Shown here one piece after another: positions 26,713 to 35,704 of a stretch of DNA of 64,000 bases; position 1 is the first letter of the stretch, and each line of letters starts with the position of its first letter. Under the pieces are notes generated by a model. That model did no database searches and had not been told where the DNA came from. It was given only the letters and a program-made list of their open reading frames with translations. Origin of the DNA: CAVZCK01 sp963798805 (GTDB lineage Bacteria; Pseudomonadota; Alphaproteobacteria; Rhizobiales; Rhodomicrobiaceae); contig CAWCVC010000010.1 of NCBI GenBank assembly GCA_963798805.1, positions 310,001 through 374,000 of the forward strand. Reading direction: 5' to 3'. Made by a program: the position numbers and the translations under genes.

Positions 26713-27510
26713 ATGCGCTGGGCTCGTGGTCTCGTGCTCATTCTGGCGATCGGCTCTGCGGCCGGCGCCGCGGCAATCGCGCGCAAGGCGGCCCACACGC
26801 CGCCGCCCGCTCAGCCGCAAAGGCCGCTCCCGCGGATCGAGATCCTCGTGGCCGCGCGCTTCATTCCGGCCGGTGAGCTGGTCGAGGCGAAGGACATACG
26901 CTGGCAGCCCTGGCCTGCCTCCGGCTTGCCGAGAGGCGCAATCCGCCACGCGGCCGGCGCGCCCGCCCCGCATTTCGACCCCGCTCCCGCCCGCTATCCG
27001 CTGCTCGAAGGCGAGCCGCTCGCCGAAGCCAAGCTCGCTCGCCCCGGCAATGGCGGGCTGATGGCGGCTCTGATCGCGCCCGGCATGCGCGCCGTGGCCA
27101 TCCCGGTGCGCGAGGAAAGCGCAGCCGGCGGCCTCATTCAGCCGAACGACCGGGTGGACGTGCTCTGGACTCCTCAGACGACAGATCATCCGGATCGCCG
27201 TCCCGAAACACGCACGCTGCTGCGCGCCGCCAAGGTGCTGGCGATCGGCCGGTCGACCGAGGCGCGTGGGCGCGGCGCCGAGGGGCGCACCGCCACGCTG
27301 GAGCTAACGCCGAATGAGGCAAAGCTCGTCGCAGGGGCGCGGACAAGCGGGGAGATTTCGCTGTCGCTGATTGCCGCCGCCGATGCAGCCGCGCTGCCGC
27401 AGCATATCGCCGAGGCGGCTCAAGAGGACAAGCCGGCACCGACGATCCGGATCATGAAATTCGGCCGGCAGCCGGACGGGGCATGGGGAAACCGAAGGGG
27501 GCCACAATGA
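26713..27510 (+). CDS. cpaB: Tad pilus assembly protein CpaB (RcpC)
   Basis: First gene of the Tad/Flp pilus operon; CpaB is a periplasmic protein that works with the secretin CpaC. An N-terminal anchor (GLVLILAIGSAAGAAAIA) is followed by a SAF domain (about 45-110; ILVAARFIPAGELVEAKDIR) and the CpaB core (LIAPGMRAVAIPVREES, GLIQPNDRVDVLWTPQ, then ATLELTPNEAKLV). GGGGGA 6 bp before the ATG fixes the start. The ATGA overlap with cpaC shows translational coupling. Confidence 0.92.
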   Translation: MRWARGLVLILAIGSAAGAAAIARKAAHTPPPAQPQRPLPRIEILVAARFIPAGELVEAKDIRWQPWPASGLPRGAIRHAAGAPAPHFDPAPARYPLLEGEPLAEAKLARPGNGGLMAALIAPGMRAVAIPVREESAAGGLIQPNDRVDVLWTPQTTDHPDRRPETRTLLRAAKVLAIGRSTEARGRGAEGRTATLELTPNEAKLVAGARTSGEISLSLIAAADAAALPQHIAEAAQEDKPAPTIRIMKFGRQPDGAWGNRRGPQ

Positions 27511-28946
27511 CAAGCCGACATAGTCCGTTCCGCCCGTTCCGCGCGCTCGCGCGTCTGCTTCCGCCGCTCTGCGCGAGTCTCTTCGTGGCCGGCGCGGCGC
27601 ATAGCGATGAGCGCCAGGCGCGCGCCGAGATGCGGCCGAGCCTTGCCGCCGAAATAAGCGCCGAGCGGCCGCTCAAGCTCGGCCTGAACAAGTCGGCGCT
27701 CATCGATCTGCCGGCGGATGCGCGCGACGTGGTGATCTCCGATCCCGCCGTCGTCGAGGCGGTGGTGCGCACGGCGCGCCGCGTGCATCTGCTCGGCCAG
27801 CGCATCGGCCAGGCGACCGCCAGCTTCATCGGCAAGGACGGCCGGCCGATATTGACGCTCGACGTCTCGGTCGAGCGCGATCTTGCGCCGGTCGCCGCGA
27901 TCATCCGCAGGCTGATGCCCGAGGCGGACGTCCATCTCGACGCCATCAACGACAACATCGTGGTCACCGGCAGCGTGCCGAGCCCGCTCGACGCCTCGCG
28001 CATCGCCGACATCGCCGGCCGCTTCGTGGCGAAGCGCGAGCAGGTGCTCAACATGGTGAATGTCGAGGCGAAGGAGCAGGTGCTGTTGCGGGTCAATGTG
28101 GTCGAGATGAACCGCAGCATCATCCGCCGGCTCGGCGTCGACATCCACAAGGCGCTGCAGACCGGCACGATTACGGCGGTTAAGCTCTCCGAAGCCGCCT
28201 TCCCGGTGAGCGGCGGCGCGGTGTCGGGCCTCGCCCTGCCGCTGACCAGCGCGGCTAACATCGCCTCGGGCGAGGTCGACGCTCTGAGCTGGGGCAACGG
28301 CACGGCGCATGTCGACGCCGTCCTTCAGGCGCTGGAGCGCAACGGCCTCGCCCGCACCCTCGCCGAGCCCAACCTGACCTCGGTCTCGGGCGAGACGGCG
28401 AAATTCCTGGCGGGCGGCGAATATCCCGTGCCGGTCAGCACCGACAACCAGGGCAAGAGCGTCACCTTCAAGCCCTTCGGCGTCAGCCTCGCCTTCACGC
28501 CGGTCGTGCTCTCCGCCGGGCGGATCAGCCTGCAGATCGAGACGGAGGTCAGCGAGCTGACCAATGACGGGGCGGTGATGGTCGATCAGATCAGCATCCC
28601 GGCCCTGAGAGTGCGCCGGGCATCGAGCACGCTGGAGCTGCCGAGCGGCGGCTCCCTGGTGATGGCGGGGCTGATCTCCTCGCAGACGCGGCGCAATGTC
28701 GACGGTCTGCCGGGCCTGCGCAGCCTGCCGGTGCTGGGGGCGCTGTTCCGCAGCGAGGATTTCGTGCGCTCCGAGACCGAGCTGGTCGTCATCGTCACGC
28801 CGGTCCTGGTGCGTGCGACCGAGGAAAGTGCGCTGGTCAGGCCGGGAAGCGCCGCACCGATGGCGGCGCCGGCAACGGGCGGCGCGAGTGTGCCCGGCGA
28901 GCTGGCAGCGGCCGGAGATCATGGTTTCGGCTTCATCATCGAGTGA
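27507..28946 (+). CDS. cpaC: Tad pilus secretin CpaC
   Basis: Outer-membrane secretin through which the Flp pilus exits. ATG at 27507 overlaps the cpaB stop (ATGA). Signal region ASLFVAGAAHSDE; N-terminal pilus-assembly domain (KLGLNKSALIDLPADARDVV, SDPAVVEAVVRTARRVHLLG); a BON-like domain (HLDAINDNIVVTGSVPSPLD); then the secretin core from about residue 195 (LLRVNVVEMNRSIIRRLGVD, ERNGLARTLAEPNLTSVSGE, FLAGGEYPVPV) with the C-terminal secretin signature (GLPGLRSLPVLGALFRSEDF, then ETELVVIVTPVLV). The usual length and an unbroken frame suggest it is functional. Confidence 0.93.
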   Translation: MTSRHSPFRPFRALARLLPPLCASLFVAGAAHSDERQARAEMRPSLAAEISAERPLKLGLNKSALIDLPADARDVVISDPAVVEAVVRTARRVHLLGQRIGQATASFIGKDGRPILTLDVSVERDLAPVAAIIRRLMPEADVHLDAINDNIVVTGSVPSPLDASRIADIAGRFVAKREQVLNMVNVEAKEQVLLRVNVVEMNRSIIRRLGVDIHKALQTGTITAVKLSEAAFPVSGGAVSGLALPLTSAANIASGEVDALSWGNGTAHVDAVLQALERNGLARTLAEPNLTSVSGETAKFLAGGEYPVPVSTDNQGKSVTFKPFGVSLAFTPVVLSAGRISLQIETEVSELTNDGAVMVDQISIPALRVRRASSTLELPSGGSLVMAGLISSQTRRNVDGLPGLRSLPVLGALFRSEDFVRSETELVVIVTPVLVRATEESALVRPGSAAPMAAPATGGASVPGELAAAGDHGFGFIIE

Positions 28947-28953
28947 GGGGAAA

Positions 28954-29325
28954 ATGAGGGCAGGATTGCTTGGGAGGATGTCGCGGGGCTTCGTCGCCGC
29001 CGTAGGGGGCGCCGCCTTGCTCACGCTCGCGGGCTGCGGCAGCGAGACGATCACGGGCGATCCCTTCGAGGAGGTTGTGCCTTCCTGCGGGCCGCTCGAT
29101 GCGCCGGACCAGCCATGGCGCGCGGGCTGTGCGACGCGCCGCAACCTCGCCGCGCTCGCCGCGAACCCGCAGGACCTCTACCTCGCCCGCCGCGAGACGC
29201 CTCGCGACGCCATGCGCCGCGACGCGGTCATCAGCAACTACGCGCAGAGCCGGGCGGGCGCCTCGTCGCCGCAGACCACCGCCGCGACGGCAAGTCCCTC
29301 GATCAACGCGCAGCCGCAAAGGTGA
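28954..29325 (+). CDS. Short CpaD-like pilus lipoprotein
   Basis: 123-residue lipoprotein between cpaC and cpaE, the place of cpaD. Lipobox LTLAGC puts the lipidated Cys at about residue 27. The conserved CpaD-type block is recognisable in SCGPLDAPDQPWRAGCATRR and NLAALAANPQDLYLAR. It is shorter than usual CpaD (about 200 residues): the N-terminal part before the Cys-rich block is missing. It is thought to stabilise the secretin. GAGGGG before the ATG supports the start. The gene ends RRDAVISNYAQSRAG plus a low-complexity tail. Confidence 0.72.
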   Translation: MRAGLLGRMSRGFVAAVGGAALLTLAGCGSETITGDPFEEVVPSCGPLDAPDQPWRAGCATRRNLAALAANPQDLYLARRETPRDAMRRDAVISNYAQSRAGASSPQTTAATASPSINAQPQR

Positions 29326-29330
29326 GCCGC

Positions 29331-30591
29331 ATGGAAACCACAGACGACAAGCGCGACCCGAGCGAGATGCCGGGCAGCGCCTATGCGCTGCCGCGCGACC
29401 GGGTCCACGTCTATTGCGAGGATGCCGGCACGGCTGGCGCCGTCTCCGAGGCGTTTGCCGGCCGCCGCTTTGCCGCGCTCGACACCACGGTGCGCATGGG
29501 CGGCATCGACACGGCGCGAAATGCCTATGCCGAAGCGCCGACGCCGGAGCTGATCATCGCCGAGTCCCTGCTCGACAGCGGCCGGCTGCTAGCCGCTCTC
29601 GAAGCGTTGGCCGAGGTCTGCGATGCCGGCACGAAGGTCATCGTCATCGGCCACGTCAACGACGTGCCGCTCTATCGCGAGCTGATACGGCGGCATATCA
29701 GCGACTATCTCGTTGCGCCGGTCGCGCCCGGCCAGCTCGCCGACAGCGTCCGCGCGGCGCTCACCGGTCAGACCGGCGATGCGGGCGGGCGCGTCGTCGC
29801 CTTTCTCGGCGCCAAGGGCGGCTGCGGCTCAAGCACCCTTTGCCACAACACCGCATGGGTGCTCGCCGAGCTCATGAAGGCGCAGACGGTGATCACGGAT
29901 TTCGATCTGGCCTTCGGCACGCTCGGCCTCGACTTCAACCAGGATTTCGGGACACGGGCTGGGCGACGCGCTGATGGCGAGCGAGCGGCTCGACCCGCCG
30001 ATGATCGCCAAGCTGACCGCCAAATGCTCCGATCATCTCGGCCTCATCACTGCACCTTGCATTCTCGACGGCGGGTTCGAAATCGCGGCCGACGCCGCGC
30101 TGCATGTCATCGAGCTGCTGACGCGCACCTCCGCCTTCGTCATGCTCGATCTGCCGCGGAGCTGGAGCGCCTGGTCGCGCGCATTGATCGAGACGGCCTC
30201 CGATGTGGTGATCACCGCAGAGCCGGACTTGGCAAGCCTGCGCAACACCAAGATCCTCATCGACGCGCTCACCCGCTCGCAGCCCGCGGGCAAGCCGCCG
30301 ATCCTGATCCTCAACAAGCTCGGCCTGCCGCGACGGCCGGAGATTTCGCTGCGCGACTTCGGCAATGCGGTCGACCTCGTGCCAGCCGCGGTCATCGATT
30401 TCGACGCGCAGCTTTTCGGCACCGCCGCCAATAACGGGCTGATGATCGGCGAGGTGTCGCCCAAGGCCCGCACGCTCGGCGCGTTCCGCCGCATCGGCGC
30501 GCTCATCGGCGGCAAAAAGCCCGCAGTCAAAGCGGAAGGCGGGCTGATCAAGCCGCTGATCGGCCGGCTCTCCGGCCGGCGTGTGGCGTGA
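29331..30591 (+). pseudogene. cpaE: CpaE/TadZ pilus-localisation ATPase, single-base frameshift
   Basis: MinD/ParA-like protein that places the Tad machine at the cell pole. The first 208 codons give an atypical receiver-like N-terminus (VHVYCEDAGTAGAVSEAFAG, ELIIAESLLDSGRLLAALEA, HISDYLVAPVAPGQLADSV) and the deviant Walker A (FLGAKGGCGSSTLCHNTAW, about residues 158-176), reaching DFDLAFGTLGLDFNQDFG. At about 29954 one extra base shifts the frame; the correct frame resumes as GLGDALMASERLDPPMIAKL and runs to the TGA at 30591 (VITAEPDLASLRNTKILIDA, PILILNKLG). A GTG at 29322 overlapping the upstream stop is an alternative start. This is either one very recent mutation or a sequencing error; all other sequence is well conserved. 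Confidence 0.85.
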
Positions 30592-30598
30592 GGCGCCA

Positions 30599-32062
30599 AT
30601 GTTCGGCAAGCGCAATGCCAGAGCGGCCGAGACGCCGGGCGCGGCAGCCCCGAGAGAGAGACCGCCGCCGATCCCGGTTGCTCCTCTGCGCCCAGTCCCT
30701 GCGGCCATATCCGAGCGTCCGGTCCTCCAGGGCGGCCGCAATGCTCTGCGTTCGGAGCGCTATTACGAGGTCAAGAAATCCGCCTTCGACACACTGATCG
30801 ACAGCATCAATCTCGGCGAGCTGGCCAAACTCTCGGCCAGCGACGCCCGCAAGGAAATCCGTGAGTTGGCAGGGGAGATCCTCAATCTCGCCCCGGCCGT
30901 GCTGACCGGCGCGGAGCGCGAGGAGCTGCTGGAGGATATCTGCAACGACGTGCTCGGCTTCGGCCCGCTGGAGCCGCTGCTCGCCCAGGACGGCATCACC
31001 GACATCATGATCAACGGCGCGCGCGAATGCTATATCGAGATCGACGGCCGGGTGATGCCCGCCCCGATCCGCTTCGCCGATAACAGCCAACTCGCCAATA
31101 TCTGCCAGCGGATCGCCAGCCGGGTCGGGCGGCGGGTCGACGAGTCGACGCCGATCTGCGATGCGCGCCTCGCCGACGGCAGCCGCGTCAACATCATCTT
31201 TCCGCCCCTCGCACTCGACGGCCCTGCCCTCACCATCCGCAAATTCCGGCGCGAGCGGCTGACGCTCGACCAGCTCGTCAGGCTCGACACGCTGTCGGCC
31301 GATGCGCAGGCGCTGCTCGAAATCATCAGCCGCTGCCGCTGCAATATCCTGATCTCCGGCGGCACCGGCTCGGGCAAGACCACCCTGCTCAACTGCCTCA
31401 CCGGCCATATTTCGCCGAATGAACGCGTCATCACCTGCGAGGATGCCGCCGAGCTGCAATTGCAGCAGCCGCATGTGGTGCGCCTCGAAACACGGCCGCC
31501 CAATCTCGAAGGCGAAGGCGCGGTCACCATGCGCGATCTGGTGCGCAATTGCCTGCGCATGCGCCCCGAGCGGATCATCGTCGGCGAGGTGCGCGGGCCG
31601 GAGGCTTTCGACCTCCTCCAGGCGATGAACACCGGCCATGACGGCTCAATGAGCACGCTGCACGCCAACTCACCGCGCGAGGCGATGAGCCGGCTCGAAG
31701 GCATGATCCTGATGGCCGGGTTCAACCTGCCCTCTAGGGCGATCCGGCAGATGATCGTCGGCGCGGTCGACATCATCATCCAGGTCTCGCGCATGCGCGA
31801 CGGCCGGCGGCGGGTGACGCACATCACCGAGGTGGTCGGCATGGAGGGCGACATCATCATCGTCCAGGATCTCCTGCGTTTCGAGGTGCGCGGCGAGGAG
31901 GCGAACGGCGTCCTGATCGGGCGGCACAAATTCACCGGCATCACCCGGCCGCGTTTCGCCGAGCGTGCCCGCTATTTCGGCCTCGAGGCGCGGCTCACCG
32001 AGATCCTCGCGAGCGCGGAGCGCCGCGAAAGGGAAGCCAAGGCCGGAGGCGGCTATGACTGA
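30599..32062 (+). CDS. cpaF: Tad pilus assembly ATPase CpaF (TadA)
   Basis: Hexameric secretion ATPase that powers Flp pilus polymerisation, cytoplasmic, 487 residues. N-terminal linker rich in Ala/Pro, helical domain (YYEVKKSAFDTLIDSINLGE, EREELLEDICNDVLGFGPLE) and catalytic core with Walker A at about 250-258 (ISGGTGSGKTTLLNCL), Asp box (VITCEDAAELQLQQPHVVRL), Walker B (RPERIIVGEVRGPEAFDLLQ) and His box (GHDGSMSTLHANSPREAMSR). Start at the ATG 7 bp after the cpaE stop; its last codons overlap tadB. No defect is visible. Confidence 0.94.
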   Translation: MFGKRNARAAETPGAAAPRERPPPIPVAPLRPVPAAISERPVLQGGRNALRSERYYEVKKSAFDTLIDSINLGELAKLSASDARKEIRELAGEILNLAPAVLTGAEREELLEDICNDVLGFGPLEPLLAQDGITDIMINGARECYIEIDGRVMPAPIRFADNSQLANICQRIASRVGRRVDESTPICDARLADGSRVNIIFPPLALDGPALTIRKFRRERLTLDQLVRLDTLSADAQALLEIISRCRCNILISGGTGSGKTTLLNCLTGHISPNERVITCEDAAELQLQQPHVVRLETRPPNLEGEGAVTMRDLVRNCLRMRPERIIVGEVRGPEAFDLLQAMNTGHDGSMSTLHANSPREAMSRLEGMILMAGFNLPSRAIRQMIVGAVDIIIQVSRMRDGRRRVTHITEVVGMEGDIIIVQDLLRFEVRGEEANGVLIGRHKFTGITRPRFAERARYFGLEARLTEILASAERREREAKAGGGYD

Positions 32063-33041
32063 CGCGGGCAGCGCGCAGCTCCTGGCCCCGGCCCTCGCCG
32101 CCATCGGCGCGGCCACCTTTGTCTGCGCGCTCTTCTATCCGCTGCTGTTCCGCCCACCGCTCATACGACAGCGCAGCGCGATGTTCGAGGCCCTCTTGAA
32201 GGGCTCGGCAGGTGAGGCGGTGCAGACCAGCCGCGTGGTCCGCCGCGCCCAGGAATCGGCGCTGAAATCCGTTGCCCGGCAAGGCCGCATGGCGCGCATC
32301 CCCCAGATCGAGGCGCAGCTCAAAGCTGCCGGGCTCGACTGGACGATGCGCCGTTATATGTCCGTCTGCTGTAGTCTGGCGACCAGCATCTTCACGGTCG
32401 CGACCGCTTTCGGGCTGTCCGCCGCCACGGCGCTAGGCGCTGCGGCCGTCGGCGCCTGGTTCCTCCCGCAGCGCTATCTCGCCTTCCGCGCCCGCCAGCG
32501 CAGGCAGGCGTTTCTGAAAGCCTTCGCCAGCGCCGTCGATATGATCGTCAGGGGCGCGAAATCCGGGCTGGCGCTGACCGACTGCCTCGCCATCGTCGCG
32601 GGCGATGCCGAAGAGCCGGTGCGCTCCGAATTCGAGGCCATCCTTGCGCAGCTCAAGGCTGGCGTGCCGCTCGCCTCCGCGCTCGACAAGCTGGCAACGG
32701 CGATGCCTGCCGCCGAGGTGCGCTTCTTCGTGCTGATCATGTCCATGCAGAGCCAGACCGGCGGCAATCTCAGCGAAGCCCTCGCCAACCTCTCCTCGCT
32801 GCTGCGTGACCGCGACAAGATCGCCAGCAAGGTCCGCGTTGCCAGCGCCGAGGTGCGGGCGTCGGCGCTGATCATCGGCGCGCTGCCGGTCGGCGTCATC
32901 GCCGCAACCGCCGTTTTCGCGCCCGACTATATCTCCATGCTCTGGGCCGATGCGGCGGGCCGCCGGATCGCGGGTTTCTGCGCGCTCTGGCTGATCGCCG
33001 GCATCGTCGTGCTGCGGCAGATGGCCCGGATCGAGGTTTGA
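32055..33041 (+). CDS. tadB: Tad pilus inner-membrane platform protein TadB
   Basis: Polytopic platform protein partnering with TadC beneath the secretin; 328 residues. Helices at the N-terminus (LAAIGAATFVCALFYPLLF) and mid-protein (FTVATAFGLSAATALGAAAV), then the GSPII-F domain from about 165 (RQAFLKAFASAVDMIVRGAK, AEVRFFVLIMSMQSQTGGNL, SEALANLSSLLRDRDKIASK), ending with two helices (IIGALPVGVIAATAVF, IAGFCALWLIAGIVVL). The ATG overlaps the last codons of cpaF, so translation is coupled. The protein looks intact. Confidence 0.92.
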   Translation: MTDAGSAQLLAPALAAIGAATFVCALFYPLLFRPPLIRQRSAMFEALLKGSAGEAVQTSRVVRRAQESALKSVARQGRMARIPQIEAQLKAAGLDWTMRRYMSVCCSLATSIFTVATAFGLSAATALGAAAVGAWFLPQRYLAFRARQRRQAFLKAFASAVDMIVRGAKSGLALTDCLAIVAGDAEEPVRSEFEAILAQLKAGVPLASALDKLATAMPAAEVRFFVLIMSMQSQTGGNLSEALANLSSLLRDRDKIASKVRVASAEVRASALIIGALPVGVIAATAVFAPDYISMLWADAAGRRIAGFCALWLIAGIVVLRQMARIEV

Positions 33042-33048
33042 GGCGGCG

Positions 33049-34134
33049 ATGGGCACCACACTCGCTCCGATCGGCGATGAGAACCTGGCGATGCTGCTCG
33101 CCGGCTTCGCCGCCTTCGCCGCGATCATGGCACTCGCCCTGCCGGCCGAGCCGGACCGTCGCCTTGCCGAGCGGCTTCAGGGCATCGCCCGCGAGCGCGA
33201 CCGGCTGCGCGACAAGCGGCTTGCCGATCTGACGGCCAGGACCAAGCGCAAGGTGCGCCGGGAAGAGACGGGCATGCTCTCCCGCCTGGTCCGCCGCTTC
33301 AAGCCCGAGGACCGCATTGCGCGCGGCAGCCTGACCGCCCGGATGCGCATGGCCGGCTTCCGCGGACCGGGCGCCGAGGCGCTGTTCCTGTTCTTTCGCG
33401 CCTCGACGCCGCTCGTCTTCTTTCTTGCTGCCTTCCTGTCATCTGTCGCTCTCGCGGAGAAAGGTCCGCAGCTCTCGAAGGCCCTCGGCATCGCCATCGC
33501 CGCCGCGGCCGTCGGCTATTCACTGCCGCGCCTCGTCCTCGACAGGCTGATCGCCCGCCGCCAGAAGGCCATCAGCCAAGCCTTTCCCGATGCGCTCGAT
33601 TTGCTGCTCATCTGTCTGCAGTCGGGCATGTCGGTGGAAGCAGCGCTCGCCAAGGTCACAAAGGATATCGCCTCGCAAAGCATCGAGCTGGCAGAGGAGC
33701 TCAGCCTGACCATGGCCGAGCTGTCCTATCTGCCCATTCGCTGGCGGGCCTACGCCAATCTCGGCGCGCGGATCGGACTGCCCGCGGTCAAGCTGATCAC
33801 CGCGGCGCTGGTCCAGGCCGAACGTCACGGCACCTCGATCAGCCAGGCGCTGACGGCAGCGGCGCGCGAAGGACGCGAGGCGCGCATCGCCGAAGCCGAG
33901 CGCAAGGCCGCCGCGCTGCCGCCCAAGCTCGCCATCCCGCTCGTCGCCTTCTTCCTGCCGGTGCTGCTGACCATCATTCTGGCCCCGGCCATCATGAAGG
34001 CGGCCGATACGCTGCAGCGCAACCGCGGCAGGATCATCGCGGGCGAGGCGCAGATTCACGCGGCGCCTCGGCAAGCTGCGCGGACCAGCTTGCGGCCGCC
34101 GCCTCCGCAAGCGATGAGCCGCCGAGCCCCATGA
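33049..34134 (+). CDS. tadC: Tad pilus inner-membrane platform protein TadC
   Basis: Second platform protein of the Tad machine, 361 residues. N-terminal helix (LAMLLAGFAAFAAIMALAL), basic linker, two mid helices, then the GSPII-F domain (QAFPDALDLLLICLQSGMSV, TMAELSYLPIRWRAYANLGA, LVQAERHGTSISQALTAAAR). It ends with the usual helix (LAIPLVAFFLPVLLTIILAP). About 45 extra C-terminal residues (QIHAAPRQAARTSLRPPPPQ) are unlike the family and overlap the end of tadD on the other strand, so the natural 3' end was probably lost when tadD came to lie there inverted. Confidence 0.9.
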   Translation: MGTTLAPIGDENLAMLLAGFAAFAAIMALALPAEPDRRLAERLQGIARERDRLRDKRLADLTARTKRKVRREETGMLSRLVRRFKPEDRIARGSLTARMRMAGFRGPGAEALFLFFRASTPLVFFLAAFLSSVALAEKGPQLSKALGIAIAAAAVGYSLPRLVLDRLIARRQKAISQAFPDALDLLLICLQSGMSVEAALAKVTKDIASQSIELAEELSLTMAELSYLPIRWRAYANLGARIGLPAVKLITAALVQAERHGTSISQALTAAAREGREARIAEAERKAAALPPKLAIPLVAFFLPVLLTIILAPAIMKAADTLQRNRGRIIAGEAQIHAAPRQAARTSLRPPPPQAMSRRAP

Positions 34135-34640
34135 ACCGCGCCAGCGCGCGGGGGCTTGCATTTTTCAGCGTGCGCGGCATCGGCCTGCCGGCGAGCCGGT
34201 CCGCCTCGTCGAAATCGCCGAGAGTGGCGAGCGTCACCGCGAGATTGCGCTTGATGCGCCCTGTGTGAGCCGGTTGCAGGCTTGACGAGGCCAGCGCCTG
34301 GCGGAACAGCGAGGCCGCCTCGTCCGCATGCCCGTCCAGCAGCGTGCTGATGCCGAGATTGTTGAGCACGACCGGATCATCGGACGACAGCCCCCTGGCC
34401 CGGATCAGCGCCTGCCTTGCACTGGGCATCCTGCCGGCGGGCCTGGGACGCCGCCCCGGCGGAGCGGAAAGAATTGGCCAGCTTTAAGGCATCTTCGGCG
34501 GAGGAAAAGCCGGTGCCTGCGAGAAACTGCCCACTCTGCGGCTCGGGAAGCGGGCGCTGCCGGGACGCTCCGCTTTCGCATCCCGCAGCCAAGCAGGCAA
34601 GCGCGCACAAACACGCGCAGGACTGGAAATATGTCCGCAT
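34034..34640 (-). pseudogene. TadD-like TPR lipoprotein, truncated and frameshifted
   Basis: Tad-locus TPR lipoprotein on the strand opposite to the tad operon. From the ATG at 34640: signal with lipobox (ACLCALACLAAGC), a short Ser/Arg-rich segment, then EDALKLANSFRSAGAASQAR. The frame shifts near 34440 and the next one supplies two TPR-like helices pairs (VVLNNLGISTLLDGHADEAA, RIKRNLAVTLATLGDFDEAD) to 34034. Usual TadD is about 250 residues; here the total is near 200 and part of the first TPR is missing. It overlaps the end of tadC by about 100 bp. It is probably inactive. Confidence 0.72.
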
Positions 34641-34983
34641 CGCTTGAAATTCCTTATATTATAAAATGTGAATAAAAGGAGATTCGTTTTTTAAATATAT
34701 AAGTAGAAATAGCAGCCTACGGCGCCGTGTTAACAACGGGAATCCTTAACCCCACGCCATGACATGCCGCTGTCGACGCAATCGGAGATGCGACAGTCCG
34801 GCCAGCGAGTTCGTCAGAGCTTACTGTCTCTGTGCGGCCGCTGTGTTCATTGAGCTGCGCCTTCTTTGAAACTTGCTCGACGGCGTCATGGCGATAGAGG
34901 GGGCAAGCAAAGCCCGGCCGGTCCGATTTATTCTTTCACCTGACGGTTACTGCTTCTCGGCGACCTAGTTTCATCTCGCCGTC
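34641..34983. other. Intergenic, no recognisable gene
   Basis: 343 bp. 34660-34720 is strongly A+T-rich and could hold the promoter of the tadD remnant. Nothing else seen. Confidence 0.4.
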
Positions 34984-35631
34984 TCAAGTTTCCGCCCGCG
35001 CGCCTTCGGCCCAAGCCTGCATCTCCGGCATCGCCATCATGGTTTCGCGATAGGCTGCCGCGCTGCCGTCGTCGCCAAAGCGGGCGAGATCGACCTCATA
35101 GCTCCTGAAGCGGCTCGCCACCGGCCCGAACATTGCATCAGCTGCAGAGAAATCGCCGAACAGGAACGCGCCGCCGTCCCCGAACCGGCGCCGGCAGCCG
35201 GTCCAGATCTCGACGATGCGACTTATGTCATCAAGAGCCTTGTCGCTGGCCTTGGGAAAGCCGATGATATCGACGAAACTCATGGGAAACTCGTCCCGCA
35301 GCGCCGGAAAGCCGGAATGCATCTCGGCGGCGACGCAGCGCGCTGTCGCTCGCGCTTCGGGATTGCGCGGCCAGATCGGCGCGTCCGGATGCCCCTCGGC
35401 CAGGAATTCGATGATGGCGAGACTGTCCCAGATGGTGAGGCTGCCGCTTTTCAGCACAGGAACCTTGCCGGACGGCGAATGGCGCAGAATAGTGTCGCGG
35501 CTGTCCGGCCGGCGCAGCAGGATCAGCGTCTCTTTGAAAGGGATATTGAATGCCTTGAGAACCAGCCATGACCGAAGACTCCAGGACGACCAATTCTTAC
35601 TGCCGATGACCAGTTCATAATCCCCATCCAT
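34984..35631 (-). CDS. Glutathione S-transferase family protein
   Basis: Cytoplasmic GST of 215 residues; probable glutathione conjugation or peroxide detoxification. The thioredoxin-like N-domain has LVIGSKNWSSWSLRSWLVL, with the Ser-rich loop in the catalytic position, SPSGKVPVLKSGSLTIWDSL (cis-Pro and gamma-glutamyl contact), then SLAIIEFLAEGHPDAPIWP. The helical C-domain spans about 90-210 (GGAFLFGDFSAADAMFGPVA). The start is the ATG at 35631; the frame is open further upstream but that part is antisense to the next gene and not GST-like. It is divergent from the aminopeptidase gene, 73 bp apart. Confidence 0.88.
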   Translation of the reverse strand: MDGDYELVIGSKNWSSWSLRSWLVLKAFNIPFKETLILLRRPDSRDTILRHSPSGKVPVLKSGSLTIWDSLAIIEFLAEGHPDAPIWPRNPEARATARCVAAEMHSGFPALRDEFPMSFVDIIGFPKASDKALDDISRIVEIWTGCRRRFGDGGAFLFGDFSAADAMFGPVASRFRSYEVDLARFGDDGSAAAYRETMMAMPEMQAWAEGARAET

Positions 35632-35704
35632 CAGACTTAATCTCCGCGTTACAATCGGACGAATTCTATCCGTAAACGCGGAGAATCGCTGCAAAGAAGA
35701 GCCG

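Noticed and set aside
30548..31639. 363-codon frame antisense to cpaF
   Set aside because: Shadow of cpaF, which has all secretion-ATPase motifs.
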